Position numbers and translations under genes: made by a program | Origin: Lentzea fradiae | GTDB lineage: Bacteria; Actinomycetota; Actinomycetes; Mycobacteriales; Pseudonocardiaceae | Assembly (NCBI RefSeq): GCF_900100955.1 | Contig: NZ_FNCC01000010.1 | Span: 34,664 to 98,663 of the forward strand | Length of the DNA: 64,000 nucleotides | Direction of reading: 5' to 3' | Shown: in pieces, positions 1 through 7,679 of the stretch | How the letters are laid out: every line of letters starts with the position of its first letter | Numbering within the stretch: the first letter of the stretch is position 1 | Notes under the pieces: generated by a model | The model's input: the letters and a program-made list of their open reading frames with translations, nothing else | Told to the model about the DNA's origin: nothing | The model's database searches: none

Positions 1-516
1 CGCACCCCGGTGCGGGACGCACTCACCCGGCTCGTCGCGGACGGGCTCCTCGCGCGCGAGGAGTGGGGCTACTCGGTCGTCGTCCCGAGCCCGGCCCGCG
101 TCCGCGACCTGCACGAGGTGCGGATCGCGGTGGAACTGCGCGGCATCAGCCGCAGCATCGAGAACCCGACGCTGCGGCACGACGCCGAGGCGCTCGGTGA
201 GGAGGTGCGGCACTGGTACGGGCTCCGGGCCGCGCCACCGGGACCGTCACCGGACTTCGTGCTGGAGGACGAGCGGTTCCACACGGCCCTGCTCGCGTCG
301 TCCGGCAACGCCGAGCTCGTCGCGGTGCTGGCGGGGGCGTCCCGTTGGACCAGGAGCGTCCGCATGCGCGGCTTCCTGGTCCCCGGCCGCGTCGAGGCCG
401 CGATCGACGAGCACATCGAGATCGCCGAACTGGTGCTCGGTGGCAGCCTGGAGCTCGCGCACCGCCTGCTGCACGAGCACATCGGGGCCTCACCGGAGAT
501 CGCCGAGCCGACCTGA
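1..516 (+). CDS. GntR-family transcriptional regulator, FCD type (5' end outside window)
   Basis: The frame is open from the first base, so this is the C-terminal 171 residues of a longer gene. It begins inside the winged helix with the RTPVRDAL signature of GntR proteins (recognition helix) and the short wing that follows. The rest is helical and fits an FCD effector-binding domain, with conserved-looking H and D/E residues (HEVRIAVE, EDERFH, IDEHIEI) that bind metal or carboxylate ligands in this family. FCD regulators usually sense small organic or fatty acids. The gene converges on the EchA19-like gene with a 21-base gap, so it is not in that operon; control of the neighbouring catabolic genes is only inference. 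Confidence 0.85.
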   Translation, partial: RTPVRDALTRLVADGLLAREEWGYSVVVPSPARVRDLHEVRIAVELRGISRSIENPTLRHDAEALGEEVRHWYGLRAAPPGPSPDFVLEDERFHTALLASSGNAELVAVLAGASRWTRSVRMRGFLVPGRVEAAIDEHIEIAELVLGGSLELAHRLLHEHIGASPEIAEPT

Positions 517-537
517 CGACGAACTTCGGCACAGACC

Positions 538-1329
538 TCAGCGGCCCCGGAACTCGGGCTTGCGCTTCTCGGCGAACGCGCGCGGGCCCTCCTTCGCGTC
601 CTCGCTGGAGAAGACCTCCACGCCCAGGCGGGCGTCCACCGCGAACGCGTCGTTCTCGTGCAGGGCCTCGGTCTCGCGCATCGTGCGCAGGATCGCCTGG
701 ACGGCCAGCGGGCCGTTCGCGGTGATCAGCGCGGCCAGTTCGAGAGCCTTGGTGAGTGCCTGGCCGTCCGGCACGACGTGGCCGATCAGTCCGATCTCCT
801 TGGCTTCGGCCGCGCGGATGTGGCGTCCGGTCAGCAGGAGGTCGGCGGCGACGGTGTACGGGATCTGGCGGGGTAGCCGGACCGCGGAGCCACCGAGCGG
901 GAACAGGCCCCAGCGCGCCTCGGACACACCGAACCGCGCGCTCTCGCCCGCCACGCGGATGTCCGTCGCCTGAAGGATTTCCGTTCCACCCGCGACCGCG
1001 GGGCCTTCGACCGCCGCGATCAACGGTTTCGTCAACCGGCGACCCTTCAGCAGCGGCTCGATGACGGAGAAGTCGAACTTCCCCGCGTTCTCACCGGGAT
1101 GGTCGCGCGTCATGGCCTTCAGGTCGGCGCCCGCGCAGAACGAGCCCCCGGCGCCGGTCAGGACGCACACGCGCACGTCGGGGTCGGAGTCCACCCGGTC
1201 CCACGCCTCTTTCATGATCGCGAGCATCGGGCCGGACAGCGCGTTGCGGACCTCCGGGCGGTTCATCGTCACGACCAGAACGTTGTCGACCAGCTCCACC
1301 AACGCGTGGGGTTCCGTCGTGGTCGTCAT
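538..1329 (-). CDS. echA19: Enoyl-CoA hydratase, EchA19-like
   Basis: Crotonase-fold hydratase of 263 residues that adds water to 2-enoyl-CoA intermediates. The oxyanion-hole segment CAGADLK lies at about 65-71, and the two acid/base glutamates are E117 (in AVAGGTEIL) and E137 (in VSEARW). From memory the sequence resembles mycobacterial EchA19 along its whole length, including the [16 protein letters not shown] and [12 protein letters not shown] blocks; EchA19 acts on steroid-side-chain enoyl-CoAs. The start at 1329 is preferred over an upstream in-frame ATG at 1386 because AGGAGG precedes it by about 7 bases. It is divergent from the FadD19-like gene across a KstR-like palindrome, matching the echA19/fadD19 association in mycobacteria. 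Confidence 0.88.
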   Translation of the reverse strand: MTTTTEPHALVELVDNVLVVTMNRPEVRNALSGPMLAIMKEAWDRVDSDPDVRVCVLTGAGGSFCAGADLKAMTRDHPGENAGKFDFSVIEPLLKGRRLTKPLIAAVEGPAVAGGTEILQATDIRVAGESARFGVSEARWGLFPLGGSAVRLPRQIPYTVAADLLLTGRHIRAAEAKEIGLIGHVVPDGQALTKALELAALITANGPLAVQAILRTMRETEALHENDAFAVDARLGVEVFSSEDAKEGPRAFAEKRKPEFRGR

Positions 1330-1378
1330 TCGCGCGCCTCCTGGATCGAGTCTGACCGCACGGGGGATTGTCGAGAAC

Positions 1379-1392
1379 AGTAACACGTTCTA
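1379..1392. promoter_or_regulatory. KstR-like operator in the echA19/fadD19 divergent promoter
   Basis: The 14-mer AGTAACACGTTCTA matches the KstR consensus TnnAACnnGTTnnA at every specified position except the first T. It lies 12 bases upstream of the FadD19-like start and 50 bases upstream of the EchA19-like start, where one repressor could cover both promoters. KstR is the TetR-family repressor of cholesterol catabolism in mycobacteria and rhodococci. No kstR gene is in the window, so the cognate regulator is inferred. Confidence 0.6.
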
Positions 1393-1403
1393 CTTTGCTG
1401 GCT

Positions 1404-2990
1404 ATGGCCCTCAACGTCGCAGACCTCGTTGAACACGCCGCCGACACCGTCCCCGACCGGACTGCCCTCGTGTGCGGGACCAAGCGGGTCACCTACGCCG
1501 AGCTGGAGTCGCGGGCCAACAAACTGGCTCACCACCTGGCAAAGAACGGCGTGAAGCAGGGTGCGCACGTGGGGCTGTACGCGCGCAACTCCATCGAGCT
1601 GGTCGAGGCCATGCTCGCGGTGTACAAGCTGCGTGCCGTGGCCATCAACGTGAACTACCGCTACACCAAGAACGAGTTGCAATATCTGTTCGGCGAGTCG
1701 GACATGACGGCGCTGGTGCACGAGCGCCAGTACGCGCCGCTGGTCGCGGAGGCCGGCTCGCCGGGCCACACCGTGGTGATCGACGACGGGACCGGTGGAC
1801 CGTACGAGGGCGTGGACTACGAGTCGGCGCTGAGCGAGGAGTCCGGCGAGCGCGACTTCGGGCCACGCAGCCCCGACGACCTCTACATCCTGTTCACCGG
1901 CGGCACCACGGGCATGCCCAAGGGCGTGATGTGGCGGCACGAGGACGTGTGGCGCACGCTCGGCGGCGGCATCGACTTCGTGACGGGGGAACGGCTCACC
2001 GACGAGTGGCACCAGGCCAGGGCCGGCAAGGACTACGGGCTGGTGCGGCTGTGCCTGCCGCCGTTGATCCACGGCGCCGCGCAGTGGGCGGTGCTCGGCG
2101 CGTTGTTCGGCGGCAGCACCGTGGTGCTGGTGCCCAAGTTCGACCCGCCCGAGATCTGGCGGGTGATCGAGCGGGAGAAGGTGCAGGTCGCCGTCATCAC
2201 CGGCGACGCGATGGGGCGCCCGCTGATCGAGGAGTTCGAACGCGGGCAGTACGACGGGTCGTCGCTCTACATCGTCAACAGCAGCGCCGCCCTGTTCTCC
2301 TACACCGTCAAGCGGAAGTACCAGGAGCTGTTGCCGCACACGACGTTGCTGGAGTCCATCGGCTCCAGCGAGACCGGCTCCACCGGCATCGGCGCGGTGC
2401 CCAAGGAGATCGTGAAGACCGACGGCACCAAGGTGAAGCTCAACGAGGACACCATCGTCATCGACGAGGACGGCGCCAAGCTCGACCCGGTGCCCGGCGT
2501 CATCGGCAAGCTGGCGCGCGGCGGCCACATCCCGCTCGGCTACTACAAGGACCCCGAGAAGACCGCGCGGATGTTCGTGCAGGTCGACGGCAAGCGCTAC
2601 ACGGTGCCCGGCGACTACGCGCGGTTCGAGGAGGACGGCGACATCACGTTGCTGGGACGCGGCAACACGTGCGTCAACACCGGCGGCGAGAAGGTGTTCC
2701 CCGAAGAGGTCGAGGCGGCGCTGAAGTCACACCCGGACGTGTTCGACGCGCTCGTCATCGGCGTCCAGGACGACCTGCTGGGCCAACGGGTCGGCGCCCT
2801 CGTCCAGCCGCGTGACGGCGCCAGGCCGACACTGTCCCAACTGGACGCCCACGTCCGCGAGACCTTGGCTGGCTACAAGGTGCCGCGGTCATTGTGGCTC
2901 GTCGACGAGATCGGCCGCACCCCCAGCGGCAAACCCGACTACCAGTGGGCACGGCGCCACGTGGAGGACCATGCGCACCAGCCTGTGTGA
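1404..2990 (+). CDS. fadD19: Steroid side-chain acyl-CoA synthetase, FadD19-like
   Basis: ANL-superfamily acyl-CoA ligase of 528 residues, expected to activate a sterol-side-chain carboxylate to its CoA thioester through an acyl-adenylate. Visible motifs are the ATP-binding loop TGGTTGMPKG (165-174), the SSETGSTG segment, the PGDYARFEEDG hinge region and a C-terminal GKPDYQWA with the catalytic lysine. Its N-terminus (LVEHAADTVPDRTALVCG) and the MWRHEDVWR segment closely resemble mycobacterial FadD19 as remembered. The ATG at 1404 is chosen because homologues begin there; no Shine-Dalgarno is evident and the operator lies only 12 bases upstream, so a leaderless or very short-leader transcript is likely. 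Its end overlaps the next gene by 20 bases, implying co-translation. Confidence 0.88.
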   Translation: MALNVADLVEHAADTVPDRTALVCGTKRVTYAELESRANKLAHHLAKNGVKQGAHVGLYARNSIELVEAMLAVYKLRAVAINVNYRYTKNELQYLFGESDMTALVHERQYAPLVAEAGSPGHTVVIDDGTGGPYEGVDYESALSEESGERDFGPRSPDDLYILFTGGTTGMPKGVMWRHEDVWRTLGGGIDFVTGERLTDEWHQARAGKDYGLVRLCLPPLIHGAAQWAVLGALFGGSTVVLVPKFDPPEIWRVIEREKVQVAVITGDAMGRPLIEEFERGQYDGSSLYIVNSSAALFSYTVKRKYQELLPHTTLLESIGSSETGSTGIGAVPKEIVKTDGTKVKLNEDTIVIDEDGAKLDPVPGVIGKLARGGHIPLGYYKDPEKTARMFVQVDGKRYTVPGDYARFEEDGDITLLGRGNTCVNTGGEKVFPEEVEAALKSHPDVFDALVIGVQDDLLGQRVGALVQPRDGARPTLSQLDAHVRETLAGYKVPRSLWLVDEIGRTPSGKPDYQWARRHVEDHAHQPV

Positions 2991-4059
2991 CGAGCTCGGC
3001 ATCGAGCACCCGGTCTTCGGCTTCACGCCGTCCGAACACGTGGCGGCGGCGATCAGCAGAGCGGGCGGCCTCGGCGTGCTGGGGTGCGTGCGGTTCAACG
3101 ACGCGGAAGACCTCGACCGCGCACTGACGTGGATGGACGAGAACTGCGACGGCAAGCCGTACGGCGTCGACGTCGTCATGCCCGCCACCGTGCCGAAGGA
3201 AGGCACGCAGATCGACCTCGCGTCACTCATCCCGCAGGAGCACAAGGACTTCGTGCGCCAGACTCTGCTGAAGCTCGGCGTGCCACCACTGCCCGATGGC
3301 GAGGACGGCGAGGGCGTGCTCGGCTGGCTGCACTCGGTGGCACGGTCCCATGTGGACGTTGCCCTCGAACACCCGATCCGGCTCATCGCCAACGCCCTCG
3401 GCTCACCACCCGCCGACGTCATCGCCCGCGCCCACGCCGCCGGAGTCCCCGTGGCGGCACTGGCGGGCAAGGCAGAACACGCCCGCCGGCACGTCGCCAA
3501 CGGCGTCGACATCGTGGTGGCGCAGGGCTACGAGGCCGGCGGCCACACCGGCGAGATCGCGTCGATGGTCCTCGTGCCCGAGATCGTGGACGCCGTGGAC
3601 GTGCCGGTGCTCGCGGCCGGTGGCATCGGATCGGGCCGCCAGGCCGCCGCGGCGATGGCGCTGGGCGCGTCCGGGGTGTGGATGGGGTCGTACTGGCTCA
3701 CCACGGCCGAGTACACGCAGAGCCCGTTGACGCAGAAGGCGTTGCTGGCCGCCGGGTCGAGCGACACCGTGCGGACGCGGATCTACACCGGCAAACCCGC
3801 ACGGCTGCTGAAGACCCGCTGGACCGAGGCGTGGGCCGAACCCGGTGCGCCCGAGCCGTTGCCGATGCCGTTGCAGAACATCCTGGTGAGCGAGGCGCAC
3901 CTGCGGATCGCGCGTTCCGACGACCCGTCGGTGGTGTCGATGCCGGTCGGGCAGGTCGTCGGGCGGATGAACGAGGTGCGGCCGGTGGCGGAGGTGATGG
4001 CCGACCTGCTGCGGGAGTACGGGGAGACGGTCGAGAGGTTGACCAAGTCGGCCCGCTGA
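2971..4059 (+). CDS. Nitronate monooxygenase / 2-nitropropane dioxygenase family flavoprotein
   Basis: A TIM-barrel FMN protein of 362 residues. It starts with TSLCDELGIEHPVFGF, typical of this family, and has the flavin-binding glycine clusters AQGYEAGGHTGE, VLAAGGIGSGRQAAAAMALGA and VWMGSYWL. Family members include nitronate monooxygenases, FabK-like reductases and IpdC, a steroid-ring-catabolism enzyme in actinobacteria. The ATG at 2971 follows GGAGG and lies inside the end of the FadD19-like gene, so the two are translationally coupled. This context makes a catabolic redox step on a steroid- or acyl-CoA-type substrate more likely than nitroalkane detoxification. The exact substrate cannot be read from the sequence. 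Confidence 0.8.
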   Translation: MRTSLCDELGIEHPVFGFTPSEHVAAAISRAGGLGVLGCVRFNDAEDLDRALTWMDENCDGKPYGVDVVMPATVPKEGTQIDLASLIPQEHKDFVRQTLLKLGVPPLPDGEDGEGVLGWLHSVARSHVDVALEHPIRLIANALGSPPADVIARAHAAGVPVAALAGKAEHARRHVANGVDIVVAQGYEAGGHTGEIASMVLVPEIVDAVDVPVLAAGGIGSGRQAAAAMALGASGVWMGSYWLTTAEYTQSPLTQKALLAAGSSDTVRTRIYTGKPARLLKTRWTEAWAEPGAPEPLPMPLQNILVSEAHLRIARSDDPSVVSMPVGQVVGRMNEVRPVAEVMADLLREYGETVERLTKSAR

Positions 4060-4126
4060 GCATGCTTCCAGAAGTACTGTCCGTAACCCCCCGCCTCGCT
4101 CGCGACTCTCTTTCGCGTTTCCCGTG

Positions 4127-4176
4127 TCGCACGCGGGGCCCTTTCGTTCGCGTGGATCGCACGCGGGGGCCCCGCG
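4127..4176. repeat. Short direct repeat and GC-rich palindrome downstream of the FadD19-like operon
   Basis: TCGCACGCGGGG occurs twice (4127-4138 and 4157-4168), 30 bases apart. The second copy runs into CGCGGGGGCCCCGCG (4162-4176), a 7-base inverted repeat around one G. The position, between the nitronate-monooxygenase-like gene and the secreted HAF protein, would suit transcription termination, but no T-tract follows. The rest of 4060-4320 shows no gene. Confidence 0.4.
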
Positions 4177-4320
4177 TACTAAAGCCACGTCACGCAGAGG
4201 AGGCGGGGAGCGCTGAGTGGTGACACACGGGTGGGGTGTGGCGGGAGAAGGGGCAGGGCCTCTGGTGTAGCGCTCAGGACGTATCGTGATGCCCGCTTGG
4301 GGATGATCTTTGGGGGCGAC

Positions 4321-5277
4321 ATGATGCGTGGACGTGTGTTCGGCGTGCTCTCGGGCGTGCTCGTGGCGAGCCTGACCGTGGCGGCCCCGCAGGCCGCGGC
4401 AGCCGATCCGTGCCGGTGGATCCCGCACGAGCTGCCGCTGCCGGCCGCCACCACCGCGGCCAAGACTTCGGGCGGCAGCGAGGACAACAGGTTCATCGTG
4501 GGCCATGGCCGTGTCGGAGGCAGCGCTGAGAGAGGGCTGATGTGGGACCACGGCGCGCTGATGGAGATGGCCGCGACGTCGTCCAGCATCGCGATCGAGC
4601 CACAGGACGTGAACAACCACGGCGTCGTGGTCGGCGGACGCTCCGACCGGGCTCAGGGTGGCCAGCAAGCTTTCCGCTACGAGAACGGTGTCTACGAGCT
4701 TCTCGAGACGCCATCCGGCCACGACTCGCGGGCGCGGTCGATCAACAACAACGGTGACGTCTTCGGTGAGGTGTGGGACAAGGGCGGAGGAGGGCGTCAC
4801 TGGGCCGTCCTGTGGTCGCGCGATGGCCGGCTCCTCGATCTGGTCGGGCGAGCCGTCGGTGTCAGCGACGACCGGAGGCTCGTGCTGACGTCGGGCACCA
4901 CCGTGTACGTGGCCGAAGCGGACAGGGCCCGAGTGGTCCAGCTCGCCGGTGGGAACCCTCCGGCAGTGCTCGACAACGACCGGGTGCTGCTCTTCACCTC
5001 GTCCGGCTTGGGGGAGTGGACCCTCACGGGTGAGCACGTGGCGACCTGGCAGGGTGGCACGGTGCCGTTCGGCAGGACGTCCGACGGGCAAGCCGTGTTC
5101 GGTGCCGTCATGGGGACGCCCACGCTGTGGCAGTGGGGCATCTCGTACCCGGTGGACTCCGCGAAGCTGCCGGACGCGCGCTACTACGGCGACGTCACAG
5201 ACGGGGGCGCGTTGATCGGCACGTATGTGGACCCCGGTGGCAGCACGCACCCGGCGCGCTGGTTCTGGTGCGCCTGA
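4321..5277 (+). CDS. Secreted HAF-repeat-like protein of unknown function
   Basis: A 318-residue exported protein. Residues 1-28 form a signal peptide (MMRGR, then a hydrophobic stretch ending APQAAAA). The mature part has recurrent I/V-N-N-x-G-x-V-x-G units (DVNNHGVVVGG, SINNNGDVFGE, then looser copies), the hallmark of the HAF family of presumed beta-propeller repeats. No catalytic residues are recognisable. The start is ATG 4321 (a second ATG follows at once), with GGGGG about 5 bases upstream. Its stop codon abuts the stop codon of the convergent FadE27-like gene with no base between. It interrupts an otherwise catabolic block, so it may be an insertion with an unrelated job. Confidence 0.75.
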   Translation: MMRGRVFGVLSGVLVASLTVAAPQAAAADPCRWIPHELPLPAATTAAKTSGGSEDNRFIVGHGRVGGSAERGLMWDHGALMEMAATSSSIAIEPQDVNNHGVVVGGRSDRAQGGQQAFRYENGVYELLETPSGHDSRARSINNNGDVFGEVWDKGGGGRHWAVLWSRDGRLLDLVGRAVGVSDDRRLVLTSGTTVYVAEADRARVVQLAGGNPPAVLDNDRVLLFTSSGLGEWTLTGEHVATWQGGTVPFGRTSDGQAVFGAVMGTPTLWQWGISYPVDSAKLPDARYYGDVTDGGALIGTYVDPGGSTHPARWFWCA

Positions 5278-6189
5278 TCAGAGCACCGCGCTGAGCTTGA
5301 GGAGCTGGGCGGTCGCCCCGCCCAGCTCGAACTCGTTGCGCTTGGCCGCGGTGAAGTACCGGTGCACGTTGTGGCTCATGTCGATGCCGGTGCCACCGTG
5401 GACGTGCACGGCCGTGTGGGCAACGCGATGCCCTGCGTCCGCGGCCCAGAACTTCGCCGTCGCCACCTCGGCCGCGCAGTCCAGCCCTTCCGACAGCCGC
5501 CAGGCGGCCTGCCACAAGGTCAGGCGGATCGCGGCCACGTCGATGTAGGCGTCCGCCAGGCGTTGGGCCACGGCTTGGAAGCTGCCGATCGGCCGGTCGA
5601 ACTGCACGCGGGTGCGGGCGTACTCCGCCGTCAGCTCCAGGGCTCGTTCGGTCACGCCGAGCTGGAGGGCGCACAGGCCGAGCGTGTACCGCAGGGTCAG
5701 CCAGTCCGCGGTGAGGCCGGGTACGACTGAACCGCCGAAGAACGTGAAGCAGCCCGTGTCCGAGCCGTCGACCACCTCCTGCGGGGTGATCTCCAGCGAC
5801 TCCGCGTCGACCACGAACACCTCGGAGCCGTGCGGCACCAGGAAAGCCGCCGCCGTCGAGGCGAACGGCACGACGGTCCGGACGCCGGAAGCCTCCGACA
5901 GGGCCACGGACAGCACGGTTCCGGGAGTCAGCCAGCGTGACCGTTGCTCGGCTGTGCCGAACGTGGCCAGGGCGGAGGCGGCGACGGTGGTGGGCAGGTA
6001 CGGCACGGGGGCGACCGCGCGGCCGATCTCGACCAGTACCGCGCACTGCTCCAGCACGCCGAGCTCGTCCGGGTTCTCCGGCACCACGCCGGACCTGACC
6101 AGGTCGGCCCACGGGGTGTCGGACGAGTCGAGGATCTTGCGGGTCAGCGCCGCCAGCTCGCGCTGCGTCTCGGTCGGCGTGAAGTCCAT
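5278..6189 (-). CDS. fadE27: Acyl-CoA dehydrogenase subunit, FadE27 (ChsE5)-like
   Basis: An acyl-CoA dehydrogenase of 303 residues, shorter than the usual 380 or so, as expected for the small partner in the alpha2beta2 steroid enzymes of actinobacteria. It starts MDFTPTETQRELAAL. The middle domain is reduced, and the C-terminal helical domain has RTRVQFDRPIGSFQAVAQRLAD and HVHGGTGIDMSHNVHRYF, which in this family contact FAD. In FadE26-FadE27 pairs the two chains together form the active site that alpha,beta-dehydrogenates steroid side-chain CoA thioesters. The ATG at 6189 is preceded by GGAGG at good spacing; an alternative ATG at 6207 overlaps the FadE26 stop. Co-transcription and complex formation with FadE26 are very likely. 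Confidence 0.85.
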   Translation of the reverse strand: MDFTPTETQRELAALTRKILDSSDTPWADLVRSGVVPENPDELGVLEQCAVLVEIGRAVAPVPYLPTTVAASALATFGTAEQRSRWLTPGTVLSVALSEASGVRTVVPFASTAAAFLVPHGSEVFVVDAESLEITPQEVVDGSDTGCFTFFGGSVVPGLTADWLTLRYTLGLCALQLGVTERALELTAEYARTRVQFDRPIGSFQAVAQRLADAYIDVAAIRLTLWQAAWRLSEGLDCAAEVATAKFWAADAGHRVAHTAVHVHGGTGIDMSHNVHRYFTAAKRNEFELGGATAQLLKLSAVL

Positions 6190-6203
6190 GGCCACCCTCC
6201 GGG

Positions 6204-7364
6204 TCATCGGGGCACGGCGGGCAGCCCGAGGCCGGCCCTCGCGATGATGTCGCGCTGGATCTCGTTGGTGCCGCCGCCGAACGTGAGGATCAGCGACGAG
6301 CGGTGCATGCGTTCCACCCGGCCGTGCAGGAGCGCTCCGGGTGAGCCCGCGCGCACGACGCCGTTGGCGCCCAGGACCTCCATGAGCAGGCGGTAGCCCT
6401 CGGTGGCGAACTCGGTGCCGAACACCTTGGTGGCCGAGGCTTCCGCGGGGGAGGGGGCCTCGTCGCCGCAGGCCGCTATCCGCCAGTTGACCAGCTTCAG
6501 GAACTCCGTCTTGGCGTGCACGCGGGCCAGGTGCAGGCGCACCCACTCGTGCCGCAAGGCGCCGGTCTCCGTGGCCCACTCGCGGACCTCGCGCAGTGCG
6601 GTCTGCAGTGGTGCGGCCGAGCACAGGGCGACGCGTTCGTGGTTGAGCTGGTTGGTGATGAGCTTCCAGCCCTTGTGCTCCTCACCGATGAGGTTGCCGG
6701 CCGGTACGCGCACGTCGTCGTAGAACGTGGCGCTGGTGGTGGGGCCGGACATCGTCGGCACCGGTGTCCAGGAGAAGCCGGGGTCGGTGGTGGGCACGAT
6801 CAGGATGCTCAGGCCCCGGTGCCGCCTCGACTCCTGGTCGGTGCGGCACGCCAGCCAGACGTAGTCGGCGTACTGGACCAGGCTCGTCCACATCTTCTGG
6901 CCGTTGACCACGTACTCGTCGCCGTCGCGGACAGCCCTGGTGCGCAGACCGGCGAGGTCGGTGCCCGCTTCGGGCTCGGAGTAGCCGATGGCGAAGTGGA
7001 TCTCGCCGGACGCGATCCTCGGCAGGTAGAACGCCTTCTGCTCGGGCGTGCCATAGGTCATGATCGTCGGGCCGATCGAGTTCAGCGTCAGGAACGGCAC
7101 GGGCGCACCGGCCGCCGACGCCTCGTCGAGGAAGATCAGCTGCTCGACCATGGGCCGGTCACGGCCGCCGTACTCCTCCGGCCAGCCGATCGTGAGCCAG
7201 CCGTCGAGACCCATCCGGCGGACGGTGTCCTTGTACACCTCGGCGTCACCGTAGTCGCCGCCCCCGGACAGGGCGGCCCTGCGTTCCGGCGTCATGAGCG
7301 CGGCGAAGTACGCCCGCAGCTCCTGGCGCAGCCGTTCCTGTTCGGGCGTGAAACCGATGCGCAT
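6204..7364 (-). CDS. fadE26: Acyl-CoA dehydrogenase subunit, FadE26 (ChsE4)-like
   Basis: A 386-residue acyl-CoA dehydrogenase with the complete fold: N-terminal helical domain (RIGFTPEQERLRQELRAYF), middle beta domain with FAIGYSEPEAGTDLAGL and VNGQKMWTS, and C-terminal domain with FGGGTNEIQRDIIARAGLGLP. It should pair with the FadE27-like product to oxidise a steroid side-chain acyl-CoA with FAD. The start at 7364 places the ATG 10 bases from the perfect KstR-like palindrome, so the transcript must have a very short leader. It is transcribed divergently from the ferredoxin gene, the same neighbourhood as fadE26-fadE27/fdxD in mycobacteria. Confidence 0.87.
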   Translation of the reverse strand: MRIGFTPEQERLRQELRAYFAALMTPERRAALSGGGDYGDAEVYKDTVRRMGLDGWLTIGWPEEYGGRDRPMVEQLIFLDEASAAGAPVPFLTLNSIGPTIMTYGTPEQKAFYLPRIASGEIHFAIGYSEPEAGTDLAGLRTRAVRDGDEYVVNGQKMWTSLVQYADYVWLACRTDQESRRHRGLSILIVPTTDPGFSWTPVPTMSGPTTSATFYDDVRVPAGNLIGEEHKGWKLITNQLNHERVALCSAAPLQTALREVREWATETGALRHEWVRLHLARVHAKTEFLKLVNWRIAACGDEAPSPAEASATKVFGTEFATEGYRLLMEVLGANGVVRAGSPGALLHGRVERMHRSSLILTFGGGTNEIQRDIIARAGLGLPAVPR

Positions 7365-7374
7365 GCCCGCTACT

Positions 7375-7390
7375 CTAGAACAAGTTCTAG
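7375..7390. promoter_or_regulatory. Perfect KstR-like operator between fadE26 and fdxD
   Basis: CTAGAACAAGTTCTAG is a perfect 16-base palindrome whose inner 14 bases fit the KstR consensus TnnAACnnGTTnnA exactly. It sits 10 bases before the FadE26 start and 19 bases before the ferredoxin start, so it should control both directions. This is the best of the three sites in the window. Confidence 0.75.
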
Positions 7391-7409
7391 TTGATGTCAG
7401 GAGGCCGCG

Positions 7410-7601
7410 ATGAAGGTCGGCGTCGACCCGTCGCTGTGTGAGGCGCACGGTGAGTGCACGTCCATCCTGCCCGCCGTCTTCGCTCTCGACGACGACGAGC
7501 TGCTGCAGATCCGGCCCGGTGAGCTGGCCGGGGACGAAGAGGAGCCCGCCGCCCGCGCCGTGGGGGCCTGCCCCAAGGGCGCGCTGCGGCTCTCACGCTG
7601 A
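7410..7601 (+). CDS. fdxD: Small [3Fe-4S]-type ferredoxin, FdxD-like
   Basis: A 63-residue acidic ferredoxin. The cluster ligands are C10, C16 and C54 in the pattern C-x2-H-x2-C...C-P; H13 replaces the second cysteine of a 4Fe-4S site, typical of actinobacterial P450-associated 3Fe-4S ferredoxins. It would donate electrons to a monooxygenase or reductase. The ATG at 7410 follows AGGAGG by about 6 bases. Its location beside fadE26-fadE27 and an HSD4A-like gene parallels Rv3503c in Mycobacterium tuberculosis. The partner enzyme is not obvious: the only P450 in the window lies 37 kb away in the NRPS neighbourhood. Confidence 0.88.
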   Translation: MKVGVDPSLCEAHGECTSILPAVFALDDDELLQIRPGELAGDEEEPAARAVGACPKGALRLSR

Positions 7602-7618
7602 TGGGCCTTGTCATGAAC

Positions 7619-7632
7619 AGGAACAGATTCTA
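7619..7632. promoter_or_regulatory. Degenerate KstR-like site upstream of the alcohol dehydrogenase
   Basis: AGGAACAGATTCTA keeps AAC, TT and the final A of TnnAACnnGTTnnA but has A for the first T and ATT for GTT. It lies 47 bases before the dehydrogenase start, in the 78-base gap after the ferredoxin gene. It may give secondary control of the ADH-SDR-ALDH-SDR operon; by itself it is weak. Confidence 0.35.
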
Positions 7633-7679
7633 GTGTGCGACGGGTACCTCGGCCGTGAGCTCAGCGAGGAGTGATACCG

